NCBI GenBank assembly: GCA_004369045.1
Contig: ML213504.1
Span: forward strand, 777,508 to 841,507
Direction: 5' to 3'
From: Heliocybe sulcata
Taxonomy: Eukaryota > Basidiomycota > Agaricomycetes > Gloeophyllales > Gloeophyllaceae
DNA: 64,000 nt
Below are positions 12,470 to 24,783 of this stretch, piece after piece (the first letter of the stretch is position 1; every line of letters begins with the position of its first letter). Under the pieces are notes generated by a model that did no database searches, was not told the origin of the DNA, and saw only the letters and a program-made list of their open reading frames with translations. Position numbers and translations under genes: made by a program.

Positions 12470-13113
12470 ACTAGCGAGGAATCCATCCGACACGACCCAT
12501 CTCTACAGCTGCAATGACTGTCTATCCTATCGCCAGCTCTATCAGGATGATGGCCAGGTTTATGGCAATTAGCGGTACTGCATAGTGTATTTCTATTAGC
12601 GCAGGTTTTCTTGTATCTGTACTGTACATACTTCGCATGAGGGTTCGCACTGCACCAATAAGATTGATCATCCGGCCTTTCACCCCAATGTCCACCTGCT
12701 CGTAAGACTGCTGGAATCCCCCGGATCCTGGTTGTAACTGTGTTGATGACCATCCGACTGTTGCTATGAATTAGGACTCGCCGGGTCCAGAAGGTATTCG
12801 AAAGGCGTACTGCGGGCAAGGAAACGTTCTTCACTCAGGATGGCCATCGAGTTGATCAGGAGTACCGAAACATAGACGATAGAGCCGAGCCCTAACATTA
12901 GGGATTATGAATGTTGTTGTATGTGAGCGGGCTTATAAGCCTAGTTGCTGGAACCACTAGTGGATGGAATAACGTGTTGGGTCGTGGCTCAGATCTTGCA
13001 GACTTCGACTTCGGGTAAAGCCGCACTGACTTCACCTCCTGGATCCTAAGATCTAAGACTCGACTCTATTGGCCGTTAATTGCCTGCCGTGCAAAGTCAG
13101 GGCACTCCCGCTC
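12470..13113. other. Intergenic, no supported gene
   Basis: About 640 bases between two same-strand genes. A minus-strand frame (12370-12834) overlaps the end of the GILT-like gene and has no recognisable features. I see nothing else here. Confidence 0.5.
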
Positions 13114-14100
13114 ATGATGCAGTCTGTCAGGAAATGCACTGGAGGTGGTATGGTCGTCTTATATTGAGCCAATATCGCGTACTCATCGGAAGCTTGCAGC
13201 CGCCCTCTGCACCTCGAGAAGACAGACTCTGCACCCGCATGCGAGAGCGCCTTCACCCCGCATGCGGCTAGAGAGCCGTCAGTAGTACGTACCAGGGTCA
13301 ACATCCGAAAGACTCGGTCTTATGGGGCTAACCAGTGCGACCTGGGTCAACCCATTGACATGGCTACAAGAAAAGCTCTCTCCGCAGGTTCGCCAGAAGG
13401 CTACGGAAGAAGAGATTGAGGCATCTCGGAAGGAGATGGCGCAGCGAGGAGAGGAAAGCGCATATGACTCATTATCAGCCCTCGAGGGTGCGGCGGCAGG
13501 GAAATTGAAGAAACAGTTCACCGAGGTACGTCTCTTCATGCCATCTCCGGTACCTATCCCTCACAGTAGACATTCTCATTTCCTCGTACAGCACAAGTTC
13601 TCCACGGCCAATTTCAAGATCTCACATAGAAAGCTGAATAAACTTGGCAACCAAATTGCTGGGAAACCGATTGACTGGGCCATCATGCAGATGGAGTTCA
13701 GTGAGAAGCGGGCTAGTAAACGGATAAAGAGTGTCCTCGCAACGGCCAAGCACCACGCCGTTCACTACAAGAACCTTGACCCTGGAAAGCTCATTGTTGG
13801 TACGTGCTTTTTGACTCCCCCGCCGCCTGCTGTCCGGATACTCATTGTTATGGATGACTAGCGGAAGCATGGGTGTCGAAGGGCTCCAACACTCAGAAAC
13901 GGGTAGACATCAAGGGACGTGGGCGTATGGGTATTAAGATTCACCCGGACTCAAGAATGCATGTGGTCTTGAAGGAGGGTCTGACTTGGAATGAGAAGGC
14001 CGAGAAGCTGCGGCAGAGGAGACTGAATAGGATAGCTTCCGCTGGGTATGTCAGGGAGGACGTACCTTTGCGGAATCCACGCCCGATGTGGGCTTGGTAG
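13114..14100 (+). CDS. MRPL22: Mitochondrial large-subunit ribosomal protein uL22m
   Basis: Five exons (13114-13144,13200-13281,13336-13525,13592-13799,13862-14100) give 249 residues. The C-terminal half is a ribosomal L22 domain: KFSTANFKISHRKLNKLGNQI, the helix IDWAIMQMEFSEKRASKRI, and the extended hairpin VDIKGRGRMGIKIHPDSRMHVV. The first two small exons encode an Arg-rich, acid-poor leader (KCTG, TSRRQTLHPHARAPSPRMRL), as expected of a mitochondrial presequence, and this guided the choice of start. The protein lines the exit tunnel of the mitoribosome in homologues. The first two exons rest on phase and composition; the rest is firm. Confidence 0.85.
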
Positions 14101-14256
14101 TCGGTTCAGCTGTTGCGTTCATTTGTCCATGGTATACGCTGCTCCTCGTTCTTCATCTCTGAGGTCCTGGAATAGCCGCCGATCGCATGACCTAAAAATA
14201 GAATCTCGGTACTTACACGTCTACAACGCCGGCTGCGGGCCTCCCAGCAAGCCTCC

Positions 14257-15990
14257 ATGATATTGCGGTGTCAGCTCGCGTTCTTCGTCAGTCTCTTCGC
14301 CGCCAACTTGGCGTGGGCTGGCCACTCATTCGAAAATACCGCCATCGTGCGCACAGTCGAACTCGGGGGCGCCTCTGTTCATGTCACGACTGCGTTCGCC
14401 GTGAAGGCATTAGAGCCCAAGTCAAGCGTGTATACCATCGCGTTGAGCAAGAACGAACACCAGAAGACGAGCTGGTTAGAGGTTAGGCAGAAAGGACAGC
14501 AGGCGGTGTTGCCTTTGCAGCCCGTTCTACTGGACGCAGCCAAGTGAGTCCGGGTGTATCATAGGTTGTGATGTTTGTACTCATGCGATGTGGTAGCGAT
14601 GCCTATATTTACAAAGTCGAGTTCTCCAAGCCCTTGGCGATGAACGAGTCGGTCAACCTCATCCTGGATACCGTCCAAACGCATGCGACATTTCCCTGGC
14701 CCGAACAAGCAGGTCAAACGGACGATCAGGCGCTGAAGTACGAGACGGATCTGTATGTGCTGAGCCCCTATAAGACTGCAGTGCAACGGACCAAAGTAAG
14801 GTACACGCTGTTCCACTCGGAACCATTGCGTCTACTGACGTGAGCGCAGAGCCCTGTCGCCCCGCATACTCTCGTATACAACCCCAGAGGGTATCGAGTT
14901 CACGACGGAGAACCCAGTTACGAAGTCAGGTGCGACGGTCACATATGGCCCATACCATAATATTCCCGAGTCCTCAAGTGCGGAATTCGTCACGAAGCAC
15001 CAAAAGCATGTCACCGTGCACTATAATCACGACTTTCCCCTGGCTGAGATCACGACCCTCAAGCGTGCTGCGGAGATCAGCCACTGGGGTGCAAATCTGA
15101 ACATCCAAGACGAAATAGTATTGCACAACGCCGGTCCTACGTGAGTATAGTCAGGATTCCGCGATGCTTGTTAAACTAAATTACGCGCGCAGCCTGAAGG
15201 GGCATTTCTCGCGTCTCCAATTCCAGTCCTCGACATTCTACAACCGTGCATCCCCAACTGTCCTCAACTGGTTCACTCTCCATCTACCAGCTGGTATCAA
15301 GAACGTCTATTACTACGACCAGATTGGAAATGTCTCGACATCCCGTCTACGTGCTGCACCATCAGTACCGAAGAGCTTGTCCGGAAACTCCAACCAGTAC
15401 AGTATCATGGAAGTGCGGCCTCGGTACCCGCTCTTGGGTGGATGGAACTATACGTTCACGTTGGGCTGGGACGCTCCTTTGTCCGACTCGACTAGCTTTG
15501 ACAGCAAGACTGGGAAATACATAGTCGGGGTGCCAGTGATGACTGTGATGCCCGATGCTGTTGTTGATGACGCTGAAGTCAAGATCATCTTGCCGGAAGG
15601 TGCTACGTGCGTGCAGCTCATAACGATCGTCTGTTCCAATGCTGACAGATCCGCCCTATAGTGATATCGAGTTCTTCCCTCCATTCCCCGCGAAGAACAA
15701 TACTATTTCTACGCACATCTCCTACCTTGACACCGTCGGGCGGCCGGCGCTGACATTCCACTACGAACATCTGACGGACAAACATAACGGGATCATTTAC
15801 GTGAGTTGCCAGCATATTTTCAGGACGAGACGGACTAATTCGACCATGATGTCAGGTTACATACAAAGTTCCGTTTTCAGCTCACCTCCGGAAGCCTCTT
15901 GCTGTTGCCACGGGGCTGATTGGTCTGTTCGTGCTCTCAATGGGCTGGCGTCGAGTGGACGTTCGGCTTGATACCAAACAAAAGCTGTAG
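14257..15990 (+). CDS. OST1: Ribophorin I, oligosaccharyltransferase subunit
   Basis: Six exons (14257-14543,14597-14800,14850-15140,15193-15606,15662-15800,15856-15990) give 489 residues. There is a cleavable signal peptide (MILRCQLAFFVSLFAANLAWA), a lumenal domain with the ribophorin I features FENTAIVRTVELGG, VTYGPYHNIP and HWGANLNIQDEIVLHNAGP, and one C-terminal membrane span (LAVATGLIGLFVLSMGW) with a short basic cytosolic tail ending DTKQKL. Ribophorin I/Ost1 is an essential non-catalytic subunit of the ER N-glycosylation complex. The length matches fungal homologues. The gene starts about 155 bases after uL22m. Confidence 0.93.
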
Positions 15991-16232
15991 AAGTACCGTC
16001 GGATAGTATTTAATTGCTTTGGCTTCGCTCTTGACAAGCTTGACATTTTGGAGTGATGAGACCTGGGTTTTTACAGGCGACCACATTTGTGTCGACTTTT
16101 AAACTGAGGGGTGCATTGAGATCTGCTATGCATCCGGCTAAAGCCGAAAACATAACGATAAATTTAGGTTCATAATTTCAAGTCCTTCCTCGGTCTGCAG
16201 CCCTCGTCGCGCACCCTGAGGCCTGAAATTCG

Positions 16233-18062
16233 ATGCTCTCCAACCAACATGCACTTCACGTCGCTCGGCGCCGCTTTCGTGCATTCAAGCAAGCTGGGGA
16301 TATTCTGGGCGCGCGGACTGTGACGACTATCATCAAAGTCTCTAGACCCACACTCCCCACCCGTGCTGGAGGATGGAAGGTGATGAGGAAACCCAGGGGC
16401 CCGGGAGCGGCGTTGAGAGCGAACACTCCCATATCTAAGATTGAGATGCCCAAGAAACTGCTTTCTCCGCCCAGACTGGCGCGCCGATTGCAGAGCCTAT
16501 GTGCGGAGGGAGACATTGATGGGGCCGTGACGATGCTCAAGAATATGCCCTTGGACACTCAGACTCCGTTTGTATGGAACACGCTCATGCAGGAATGCAT
16601 GAGGGTTGGGCGCTACAAATTGGCATACAAGCTGTTCACAGATGTGAGTTCTGCTGCTTTAGTTGTAGCTACTTGCGAACTTTGACTCGTCATGTAGATG
16701 AAGCGTAGAGGGGTCCAGCCGACAACTAAAACGTACGACACCATGCTATATGGGCTGTCGTACATACAAAACTGGGACGAGTGGACTTTGTTGCTGGAGA
16801 ACGCGCACTATCTATATGACAATCTGATGAAACACTACGAGCTAGTCAAGCAGGTTGACCCGGAGAGTAAAGAGCTCGAGATTGATCCATTGGCTTCGTA
16901 CATCAGAATACTAGCGTCCATCGGCGACTACCAGAAAATCTGGGATATCTATCGGGCGTTAGACAAAGACGGACCCCTTGCTCCTAACAACATCATATAT
17001 ACCGCCATGTTCACTGCGTTGGCAACAAGAAAGGCTATTCGCGGCCAACCTGACTGGACTGTGCCGGCGCTAAACGCTGCAGAGGCAAGACTTCTCTGGA
17101 CACAGATGATGTCGCATCTGGGAGGGTCTTCAGAGTTCCCAGCCGATTCTCATACTGTCGCTTCTGTTCTTCGATGTCTTGCTTATGGCCGTGCCGCGGA
17201 TCACCTGCTTGGTATGGACATTGCGCAAAACGTCCTTGGTCTAGCGAAACCCGGAGAAACTCCTTCAGTCCCGAAAGTGGCTCTCCACGCCCAGTCCTTG
17301 GGTGCAGTGCTGGCATTATGTAACAACATGCGGGCAGAGAGGACCTGTATCCATTTTGCGCGACAAGTTATGAACAAGCCACGCAAATTCCATGATAAAT
17401 CCATGGTGGATCGCGGCCATATAAACCAGGTCCTCAAGGCTTACGCTTCATTGGCGGGGTCCGGGGACGCGACTGCTTCTTCTGAAGCCATGCAGCTTCT
17501 TGACTGGTTGATGAGAGAAGATCTGAAGAGCGGCGGTGGCGCAATGTGGCCAAATATGCAATCATTCAATTTCGTCCTCGTCGCCTGTCAGCACTGCAAG
17601 GACTGGCAGCGGGCAATACGGGTCTTCGAAATAATGACGGGATACCATGGACCAGACTTCTTGCAGCCCTCCAAACTTCCAACGAGGCGGTCGTCCCGTC
17701 ATTTCTACTTCCCGCATGCCACGACTATGACCTTCATGGGCCGCTGTGCACTTGCCACTGGCGACGGCGTGAACATCCGGCAATGCCTGCGTATAGTTCG
17801 CCACATGCAGCTCGGACGCGTGATAAAGAGTAGCGGCCTTTCGAATCCTGAGGAGGACTCCAGCGCTAGCAAGGCCCAGCTTCATCGATATCATGGCCCT
17901 GTAATCGAGTTAGCAACTACGGTGCTGGACATGCTGAAGGCTCTCAACCAGGAACGAGGCCACAAGCGGGAGGATATAGCTGATTCATGGAAGACATTAG
18001 AAGCCGAGGCCAGACGATTGATGCAGGGTCAAATCGCTGCTCCTCTGCATAGCTCGTACTAG
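16233..18062 (+). CDS. Pentatricopeptide repeat (PPR) protein, probably mitochondrial
   Basis: Two exons (16233-16643,16698-18062) give 591 residues. The start is followed by a basic, acid-poor leader (LHVARRRFRAFKQ), consistent with mitochondrial import. PPR-type helical hairpins are visible: TPFVWNTLMQECMRVGRYKLAYKLFTDMKRRG, then PTTKTYDTMLYGLSYIQNWDEW, ASYIRILASIGDYQKIWDIYRAL, NNIIYTAMFTALA and MQSFNFVLVACQHCKDWQRAIRVFE. Such proteins bind organellar RNA and act in its processing, stability or translation. The target transcript cannot be read from sequence. I cannot assign it to a named fungal PPR orthologue. Confidence 0.85.
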
Positions 18063-18336
18063 TTGCGAGCTGAGCATCTTACCCCACCTCCCATCATAGT
18101 GCAATACTGGACGCGTACCTTGCTCGATATGACATATATACTAAACGTCCACGAGCCGGTAGCAGCAACGATCATATTACTGTAAACAAAGATAACAAAA
18201 TCGAGTCCAAGGTCCAAGCGGTAAGCGTAGCACAAGATCCACAACATAACAGCCAGCATGACGGTGACATGAGGGTAAGGGGGTGGGGGCGGAGGAGGAG
18301 GGGGAAAGCAACAGCAACAGTACACGAAGAAGGGAA
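18063..18336. other. Convergent 3' region with polypurine tract
   Basis: The PPR gene and the aspartic protease converge here. The plus strand at about 18269-18305 is an almost pure G/A run, which would read as C/U in the protease 3' UTR. Translations rich in Pro and Cys on the minus strand reflect this tract and are not a gene. Confidence 0.5.
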
Positions 18337-20578
18337 TCATGCAACAGACATCGGCCGAGGCCCGACTTTGTTGTTCGAGTCGAAGTCTTTCCGGAAAGCG
18401 GCGGAAGGAGGTATGAACGTGTCGTCGGTGAGCGCCATAGATACTGGTTGGTATACGTGATTGGGAGGAGCGAGGGACTCGGAAGAGTTGTCGATGGGGT
18501 TCATTGGCATGGGGCTCAGGCCGCGGCCGGGAACGGAGCGGCGGCTGCTCTTCGTACTTGTCGCACGACCGCCTCTCCTCCGCAACAAGAAGACAATCCC
18601 AAGCACGCAAAGCAGGATCAAGACAACAGCGTTCAATGCCATAATAGCAAGCATCGCGGGGAAGTACTTCCCGACTTTATCGAGCGTATCCGCGAGCTGG
18701 CCGGACAGCGTCACTGTCGCCGGAGAATCGCTCGAGGAGTTGGACGCATTGTAGGTGATGTTATTCTTGGCGGTGCCGCCGCGGACAGCTACGAACGCGG
18801 AGGAGGCTTCGTCGGGGTCGACGATCGAGAGCAACTTGACGTATGGGTTGCCCATGTTGCCCGACGAGTCGAAGTCGCCAAAGTCGTACACAGAGTAGAT
18901 CGAGCGCAGCACGTTGTCGCCGATAAGCCAATCACTAATGCCGAGGTCAGGATGTAGAATACCAGAACAGATATGGGCACTCACAACTCGCCAGCACCTA
19001 CGGAGACGCTCTGGGGAACAAAAGAGCCGACACAGGTCGTCGGGTCAGAGAGGGAGTAGGGCGAAACGTCAAGAGGGTGAATAGGGTACACTTGTCCACT
19101 GATGCGCCACATAAGCAAGAGGGTCGATACAATTACGACGCTGGCCTACCCGATCTGAATCGCCATATCAATCTCAGCCGAGCACGGTACAACCCACTGG
19201 CCAAGGCCAGAGTCGTACTGGGCACCATCGACGCCCCCATAGATGGCTGAGACAACATCTGTAGGCGCATACCTGAGTGGGGTATCAGAGTCAGTCTCAA
19301 CACAGCAGCGGCTTTGGCACATACGTGTAAGAAGTGCCGCTGTCGAGCAAAGCGACAGCCTTGTTGCTGGGTACATTAGGGACGACAGTGGTAAGGGACA
19401 CCGTGTTCTGGCCGACGATGATTGAGTCGAGTAGGACGTTCCAGCGGGAAGGTGAGTTCTGCGGCCAAGTGGGAATGGCAGTCTGGTTCAACACGGAGGC
19501 GTACGCAGGTTCCGTCTCGCCTTATCCGCAAATAATTCAGATATGTATCTGCTGCTTTTTGATCGACGCTTACCGAGAGAAAAGGAGCCTTGCACATCCT
19601 CATTGGGGTCCGTACTCCGTTGCAGAAGGAACGCGATGAAGTTGGGCTCGCTGGGGTTATCTTGGAAGAGGTTGAATAAGAAGCTGCGTCCGGCCGAGGA
19701 GCCAGTCCTGTTGACAAGCGCGTCGATGGTCGAGAGACTGGTGAAACCGAGCCCGAGGATACCGTCGGCGCCGTAGGAAAGAGCGGGGTTGCTTGCGGCT
19801 GAGACATCAAGGAAAGCTTGACTAGGCACCGTGATGCTTTTGGAGACGATTAGTTGATGTAACACATACGGGAGAAACGCGGAGAACACACCCAGCGAAC
19901 TCTGCTGACGCATAGGAGACGTGGCCATATGCCCAGCCAATGCCATACTGGATTCTCGTTAATCACGGGAATTTGTAAAGTATATGATCAACTGACTGTA
20001 AGGTTGTATGTCGTGGACTGAGCAAGAGATTAGCTCCGTCTGAGGATGCATGGATACGACTGCTTACCGTTTGGTTAGAGGAGGGTAAAGGAGTAATATC
20101 TCCCTTAATCCATAAGTCTGACGAACCAGTGTCGAGCTGGACGGGAACAGCTGGAGAAGGGATGTTCGCATCAGTACGTTGAATATTCTGGGGCTCCTCT
20201 CTACATACTAGTACTCCCGACAGTCACCTGCAGCATGCGATAAGTTTGATTCACAATAGAGCAGTTATATACTCACATTGGCGATATAAATCAGGTCATG
20301 AACGGTTCTGCATGACGGTTGTCAACTCTAAACAACAGAGGTATGCACGATACTGGAATGGTAACGCACGTCAAGTCAATGCCATCATCGTCCCCGGAAG
20401 AGGCTGCGAAGACACGGCTGTTTGAAATGGAAGAGGAGGGTCGTGTTACGGAGACCCCTCCGTTTCCGCTCCGTCGATGCAACGGATTGGACCCTGCAAC
20501 TCGCTTGAAAGGGATTTTGACGGCGCATGAAGTGGCAACGCTCAGGGCCAGAGTAAGAGCCGTGACTTGAAGTTTCAT
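18337..20578 (-). CDS. Aspartic protease (pepsin family A1), membrane-anchored
   Basis: This multi-exon gene starts at the Met heading a signal peptide (MKLQVTALTLALSVATSC). The first catalytic motif VQLDTGSSDLWIK and the flap-side YGIGWAYGHVS come from exons at about 20.1 and 19.95 kb. The second catalytic motif VALLDSGTSYTYAPTDVV spans a junction near 19.3 kb. Downstream FDWLIGDNVLRSIYSVYDFG is the typical A1 C-terminal strand. Beyond the protease fold there is an Asn/Ser-rich linker, one membrane span (MLAIMALNAVVLILLCVLGIVFL), an RRRGGR stop-transfer and a Ser-rich cytosolic tail. The topology suggests a plasma-membrane or vacuolar protease with an external active site. Both catalytic Asp residues are present. 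Small exons between 19.0 and 20.3 kb were only partly traced. Confidence 0.88.
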
Positions 20579-21254
20579 GGCGGTCGGTGTCGGTGAGCAC
20601 TCCAGAAAGTAAAGAACGACGATGGGTAGGAGTGAAGGACAGGAGGAAGCAGCCCCAACGGACAAGGCGAGTCCAGGCAAGCAGACAGTGCGCAGGTCAA
20701 GGAACAGGGACCGTGCGAACTCTGGAGCAACCCTCATAATAGTTCTGGCCTTCCTCGCTATCATCACGCCGGTTGCGCAGCCAGACGACGTCGAGCACGG
20801 CGTCCGGAGACGAACACATAGTCGTACCAGTTCCACATCCCTCGATGCCCAGCGTCCTTGCGTTTTATTGATGAGATAACTTTGCGGACGCTCGGTCTTT
20901 TATCGCCGCGCTTCCATGCCGGAAACATAAATGCACCGATGGCGCAGCAATCACTTCTCTCAAGCGAATACTTCTCAAGCTTCATGCTTCATTTCACTAT
21001 GGCCAGCAGCATGCTGCATTGCGCCGAAGACCCTCGCCCGGCGCAGTCGCCAGCAATTATGACACGAACTGCCAGGACGACTTGAAATACGGCGGCTATT
21101 CTTAGCGTTCTGATCTGAACCACGTTAGCTCCACGTGGAAAAGAAGCAGTTACCCCGCATCACGTGAAGAAATGACCCCAGCGTACGGCACTCCGTCCGG
21201 TCCATGCTATTCAGCTCTCCTGTTCTGAGCACGACTCGCTGACCACCATCCAAA
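20579..21254. other. Divergent promoter region
   Basis: This 676-base gap separates the aspartic protease (minus) from the transhydrogenase (plus). It holds two CACGTG E-boxes close to the transhydrogenase start (listed separately). No gene is supported; the frames present are short and featureless. Confidence 0.5.
21131..21166. promoter_or_regulatory. Pair of CACGTG E-boxes
   Basis: CCACGTGG (core CACGTG at 21132-21137) and a second CACGTG at 21161-21166 lie 29 bases apart, about 90-120 bases upstream of the transhydrogenase start. CACGTG is the site of fungal bHLH factors such as Cbf1, Pho4 and SREBP types. Function here is inference from position and spacing. Confidence 0.4.
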
Positions 21255-23270
21255 ATGCCTCCTCCAGCGGCGAGAAGCACGATTCTGAGACTCATGAATG
21301 CCTCGCAGCACTCCGCGTGTCCTTGTCACGGCTGCACGTCGTCCGGACACGGTCATGCACACCATGCCATCAACCAGATGAGGAAGTTCGCAACTCCTAC
21401 GCCGGAAAAGGAGTATGCTTTTGAGGTGCGGTATAGCACCTTGCATGTATGCCAGATTAGTGACTTCACTCCCAGGTTGCTGCTTCCAACTTGAGATTCG
21501 GAGACGGTGTCACAAGAGAGGTTGGCATGGACCTCAAGAACATGAATGCCCAGAAGGTGTTGTGCGACGTTATCACGCGGATGCAGATAGCTTACCTTGA
21601 ATCGTACAGGTTGGCGTGTTCACGGACCCCAATGTTGCTAAGCTTCCTCCCATGAAGATGGTGAGTATCACAACAACGTCCGTGGAACGCATAACGTAAT
21701 GTATCATTGCTCCTTAGGCACTCGAGTCCCTAGACGCTCAAACAGACCTCCCCTATGAAGTCTTTGACCGAGTAGTCGCCGAGCCTACGGAGGACTCATG
21801 GCGGGATGCCATTGCATGGGCGAGGCAGCATGATTTTACCCACTTCTTAGCGTAAGATGTGCCTCCTCCTAGTGGTGGCGCTCATCCTGAATCTGCAAAT
21901 CAGGGTCGGAGGCGGTAGCGTGATGGACACTGCCAAGGCTGCGAACCTGTAAGTGACTCCAAGGCAGACATAGCGCAATAACTAAAATGAACGTTATCAT
22001 GCAGCTTCACCGTGTTCAAGGATGCGGACCTGATGGACTTCATTAACGCACCCATCGGTAAAGGTCTGCCAATCACGAAGCAACTACGACCACTCATCGC
22101 GGGTACGTCATCCCTCTTCTCATACCTGGCAACCGGAATGTTTGACATCAGGTGCAGTCCCTACCACCGCTGGTACTGGATCCGAGACTACTGGCACTGC
22201 GATCTTGGACATTACCGCTAAATCGTTCAAGACCGGTATCGCCAGTCGCAGTTTGAAGCCAGTTCTGGGCGTCGTCGACACGCTCAATACTGACACCTGT
22301 CCCACGGAAGTCCACATTAGCGCAGGTCTTGATGTGCTATTCCATAGCATGGAGAGTTACACCGCCATCCCGTAGGGGTTCTTCGAGCTATTGCCGTGTG
22401 CGCTGCTGGATGACCCCTTTCACAGGTACACTGAGAGGACGCCTCGGCCGGTGAACCCCATTAACAGGCCTGCCTACCAGGGAAGTAACCCTGTGGCGGA
22501 TGTTTTCTCGCTTTGGGCGCTGCGACAGACTGTCAAGTATCTTCCTCGCGTGGCTAAGGATACGGAAGACCGCGAGGCGAAACGTCAAATGCTGTAAGCA
22601 GTCTGATTGAGACGGCAGGATAGAGATTGCTGACATTTGTTCAGTCTCGCGGCTTCTTTTGCAGGTATTGGCTTCGGTAATGCGGGCGTTCACTTGTGTC
22701 ATGGCATGAGTTACCCTGTAAGCCAGCATAGTACTCTGTGCCCGGTCTTTTGCTGAAACTATGAGCAGATATCCGGTTTGAACAAGGCGGGACCGAAGTA
22801 CAAGCATGCCGGTTACAAAGTCGATCACCCCATCATCCCGCACGGTGTCAGCGTTGCTCTCACGGGCCCATCAGGCAAGTGACTTGTCAGTGTTGACAGA
22901 GGAATCCCATGCTGATGGTATCTACTGTTCATCAGTGTTCCAATTCACCGCTCCGTCATCGCCAGACCGGCATCGCGAAGCTCTCGCAATCTTCAACAAC
23001 ACCACCGTCAGTGATCCATCCATGGCATCGATCCCAGACTCTGAGATTGGGTCGTATTTGTTCGAGTCTATTGCGCGGTTCCTCGATGGGCTGGGTGTTC
23101 CGCGGGGGCTGAAGGCTGTTGGGTATTCGAGCGGGGATGTGGGGAGGTTGGTAGAGGGGACAATTCCGCAGAGACGGGTGTTGGATCTTGCGCCGGGAAT
23201 TGGGGATATTGCGGGAGAGGATGGGAGGGAGCATTTGGCGAGAATTTTGGAGAGTTCGCTGGAATATTAG
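21255..23270 (+). CDS. Hydroxyacid-oxoacid transhydrogenase (iron-dependent alcohol dehydrogenase family)
   Basis: Eleven exons (21255-21425, 21476-21556, 21610-21660, 21718-21851, 21904-21948, 22005-22102, 22152-22371, 22426-22593, 22645-22717, 22769-22874, 22936-23270) give 493 residues. Features are [31 protein letters not shown] and [29 protein letters not shown]. This matches the ADHFE1/HOT branch of iron-containing alcohol dehydrogenases, a mitochondrial enzyme that couples gamma-hydroxybutyrate oxidation to 2-oxoglutarate reduction. The last intron must use a GC donor (22875), the only choice that restores [14 protein letters not shown]. The leader has an unusual Cys/His-rich run ([17 protein letters not shown]) before the conserved MRKFATP. 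Confidence 0.9.
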
Positions 23271-23492
23271 AGGAGGATACGGACTGTGCCGTGTACGAAT
23301 CTTGTGTATGACTAAAAATAGCGTCGCATCTTGATCTTATCTTTGGGAAATGATCTGCATCTCCGTCTTCCTCATCTGCTGGAGTCATCATGTATCATAG
23401 TTAACATCGACGTCCGCAGCTATAAAGCTGGTAAGATCACAACCAGCGCCCCGCGACCACGACGAATCGCTAGAATTACCGGTGTATCCGCG

Positions 23493-24783
23493 ATGGCTAG
23501 CAAGTCAACAAAAGGACCTAGCACGCTCTCATCCGTCAACATCACCTTCTTGGGCACAGCATCCGCGCAGCCTTCTTCTACTCGGAACCATTCATCGCTT
23601 GCACTGCGGCTGGGAGGGGATGTTTGGCTCTTTGACTGTGGAGAGGCGACGCAGCATCAGCTCCAGAGGAGCAGTGTAAAGATGGGGAGGATCAAGAAGG
23701 TGTTTATCACACATACTCATGGCAGGTGTATTTGAGTGATGTGTATCAGGATGTGTTGGATTGATGGTTATGGAGATAGGCGACCATATTTTTGGGCTGC
23801 TGCCGTTAATGGCGAGTTGTATGAATGGAGCTGGAGGGACGGTGGAGGGCGTCGATGACATGAGAATGCAAGCTGGCGAGGAGCGCGAGGTACGTTTATC
23901 TTACTACATTCATAAGTCCGACGTTCAGTTAGTGAGAACGGCTTAGCCTCTGGAAATATACGGACCCCTAGGAACAAGAGCCTACATCCGAAACGGTCTC
24001 ACCTATACCCATACGATTCTCGGATCTCCGTACGTCGTCCACGAAGTCCGCTTCCCCACCGACCCCGCGACACAAGACCACACTCATCTAGCAGCGCACA
24101 GCTCCGAGGTGCCTGGCAGGAATATCGCTCAGGTCGACGGTGTCTGGCCTAATATCTATGAAGATCCTCTAGTCACTGTCTCCGTTGCCCCGATTCTGCA
24201 TTCCGTCCCGTGCGTTGGGTACGTCGTGACGGAGAAGCCTGTGCCGGGGAAGATGGATCCCAGGGAATATATCCCACACTTGAAGAGGACCGGGACGCCT
24301 ATGTCTGTCATGAGCCAGCTTCAGCAGGGAGAGACTGTGACTTTGTCGGACGGGACGGTGCTTAAGGGGCCTGGTCGACGACCGGGCAGGAAGATAACCA
24401 TTCTAGGCGACACTTATGATCCTTCTCCGATAGCAGCACTGGCGGAGAACTCTGATATTCTGATTCACGAGGCGACAAACGCTCACTTGCCTGGGGTAGA
24501 CCCTGACACAAAGCCGGGTGACTCGTACGAAAGCGTCGAAGCGCGCACGAAGTCGAGAGGGCACTCGACACCTCAGATGGCCGGTGCATTTGCGATGCAT
24601 ATCCGTGCTCGTCAGCTGTTGCTGAACCACTTCTCTGCGAGGTATCCCGGGAATGACGATGTGGACGACGGCGCCAGGAAGACGATGGAGGCCATCAAAG
24701 CTTTGGCTGCGGAGAAATTTACTGGGGAGGTCGTCTGTGCGAGGGACCTCATGAGCGTCGATGTGCACTCCAGCCCACCCTAG
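23493..24783 (+). CDS. tRNase Z (ELAC1-like, short form)
   Basis: Three exons (23493-23721,23780-23889,23947-24783) give 391 residues. The N-terminus has the metallo-beta-lactamase strand [21 protein letters not shown], then [12 protein letters not shown]. The metal site ITHTHGDHIFGL is rebuilt across intron 1. Later landmarks are [13 protein letters not shown] and HEAT, followed by [12 protein letters not shown] and [10 protein letters not shown]. The enzyme removes 3' trailers from precursor tRNA. Intron 1 needs a GC donor: exon 1 must end after 'cat g' to keep HTHGDH in frame, and the only fitting donor reads GCAGGT. The length fits the short (ELAC1) form and not the roughly 800-residue long form. 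The start is the Met that gives a compact N-terminus; the frame is open further upstream. Confidence 0.9.

Noticed and set aside
18059-18610. A minus-strand frame with a long poly-Pro and poly-Cys run
   Set aside because: It reads the 3' UTR polypurine tract of the aspartic protease in the wrong frame.
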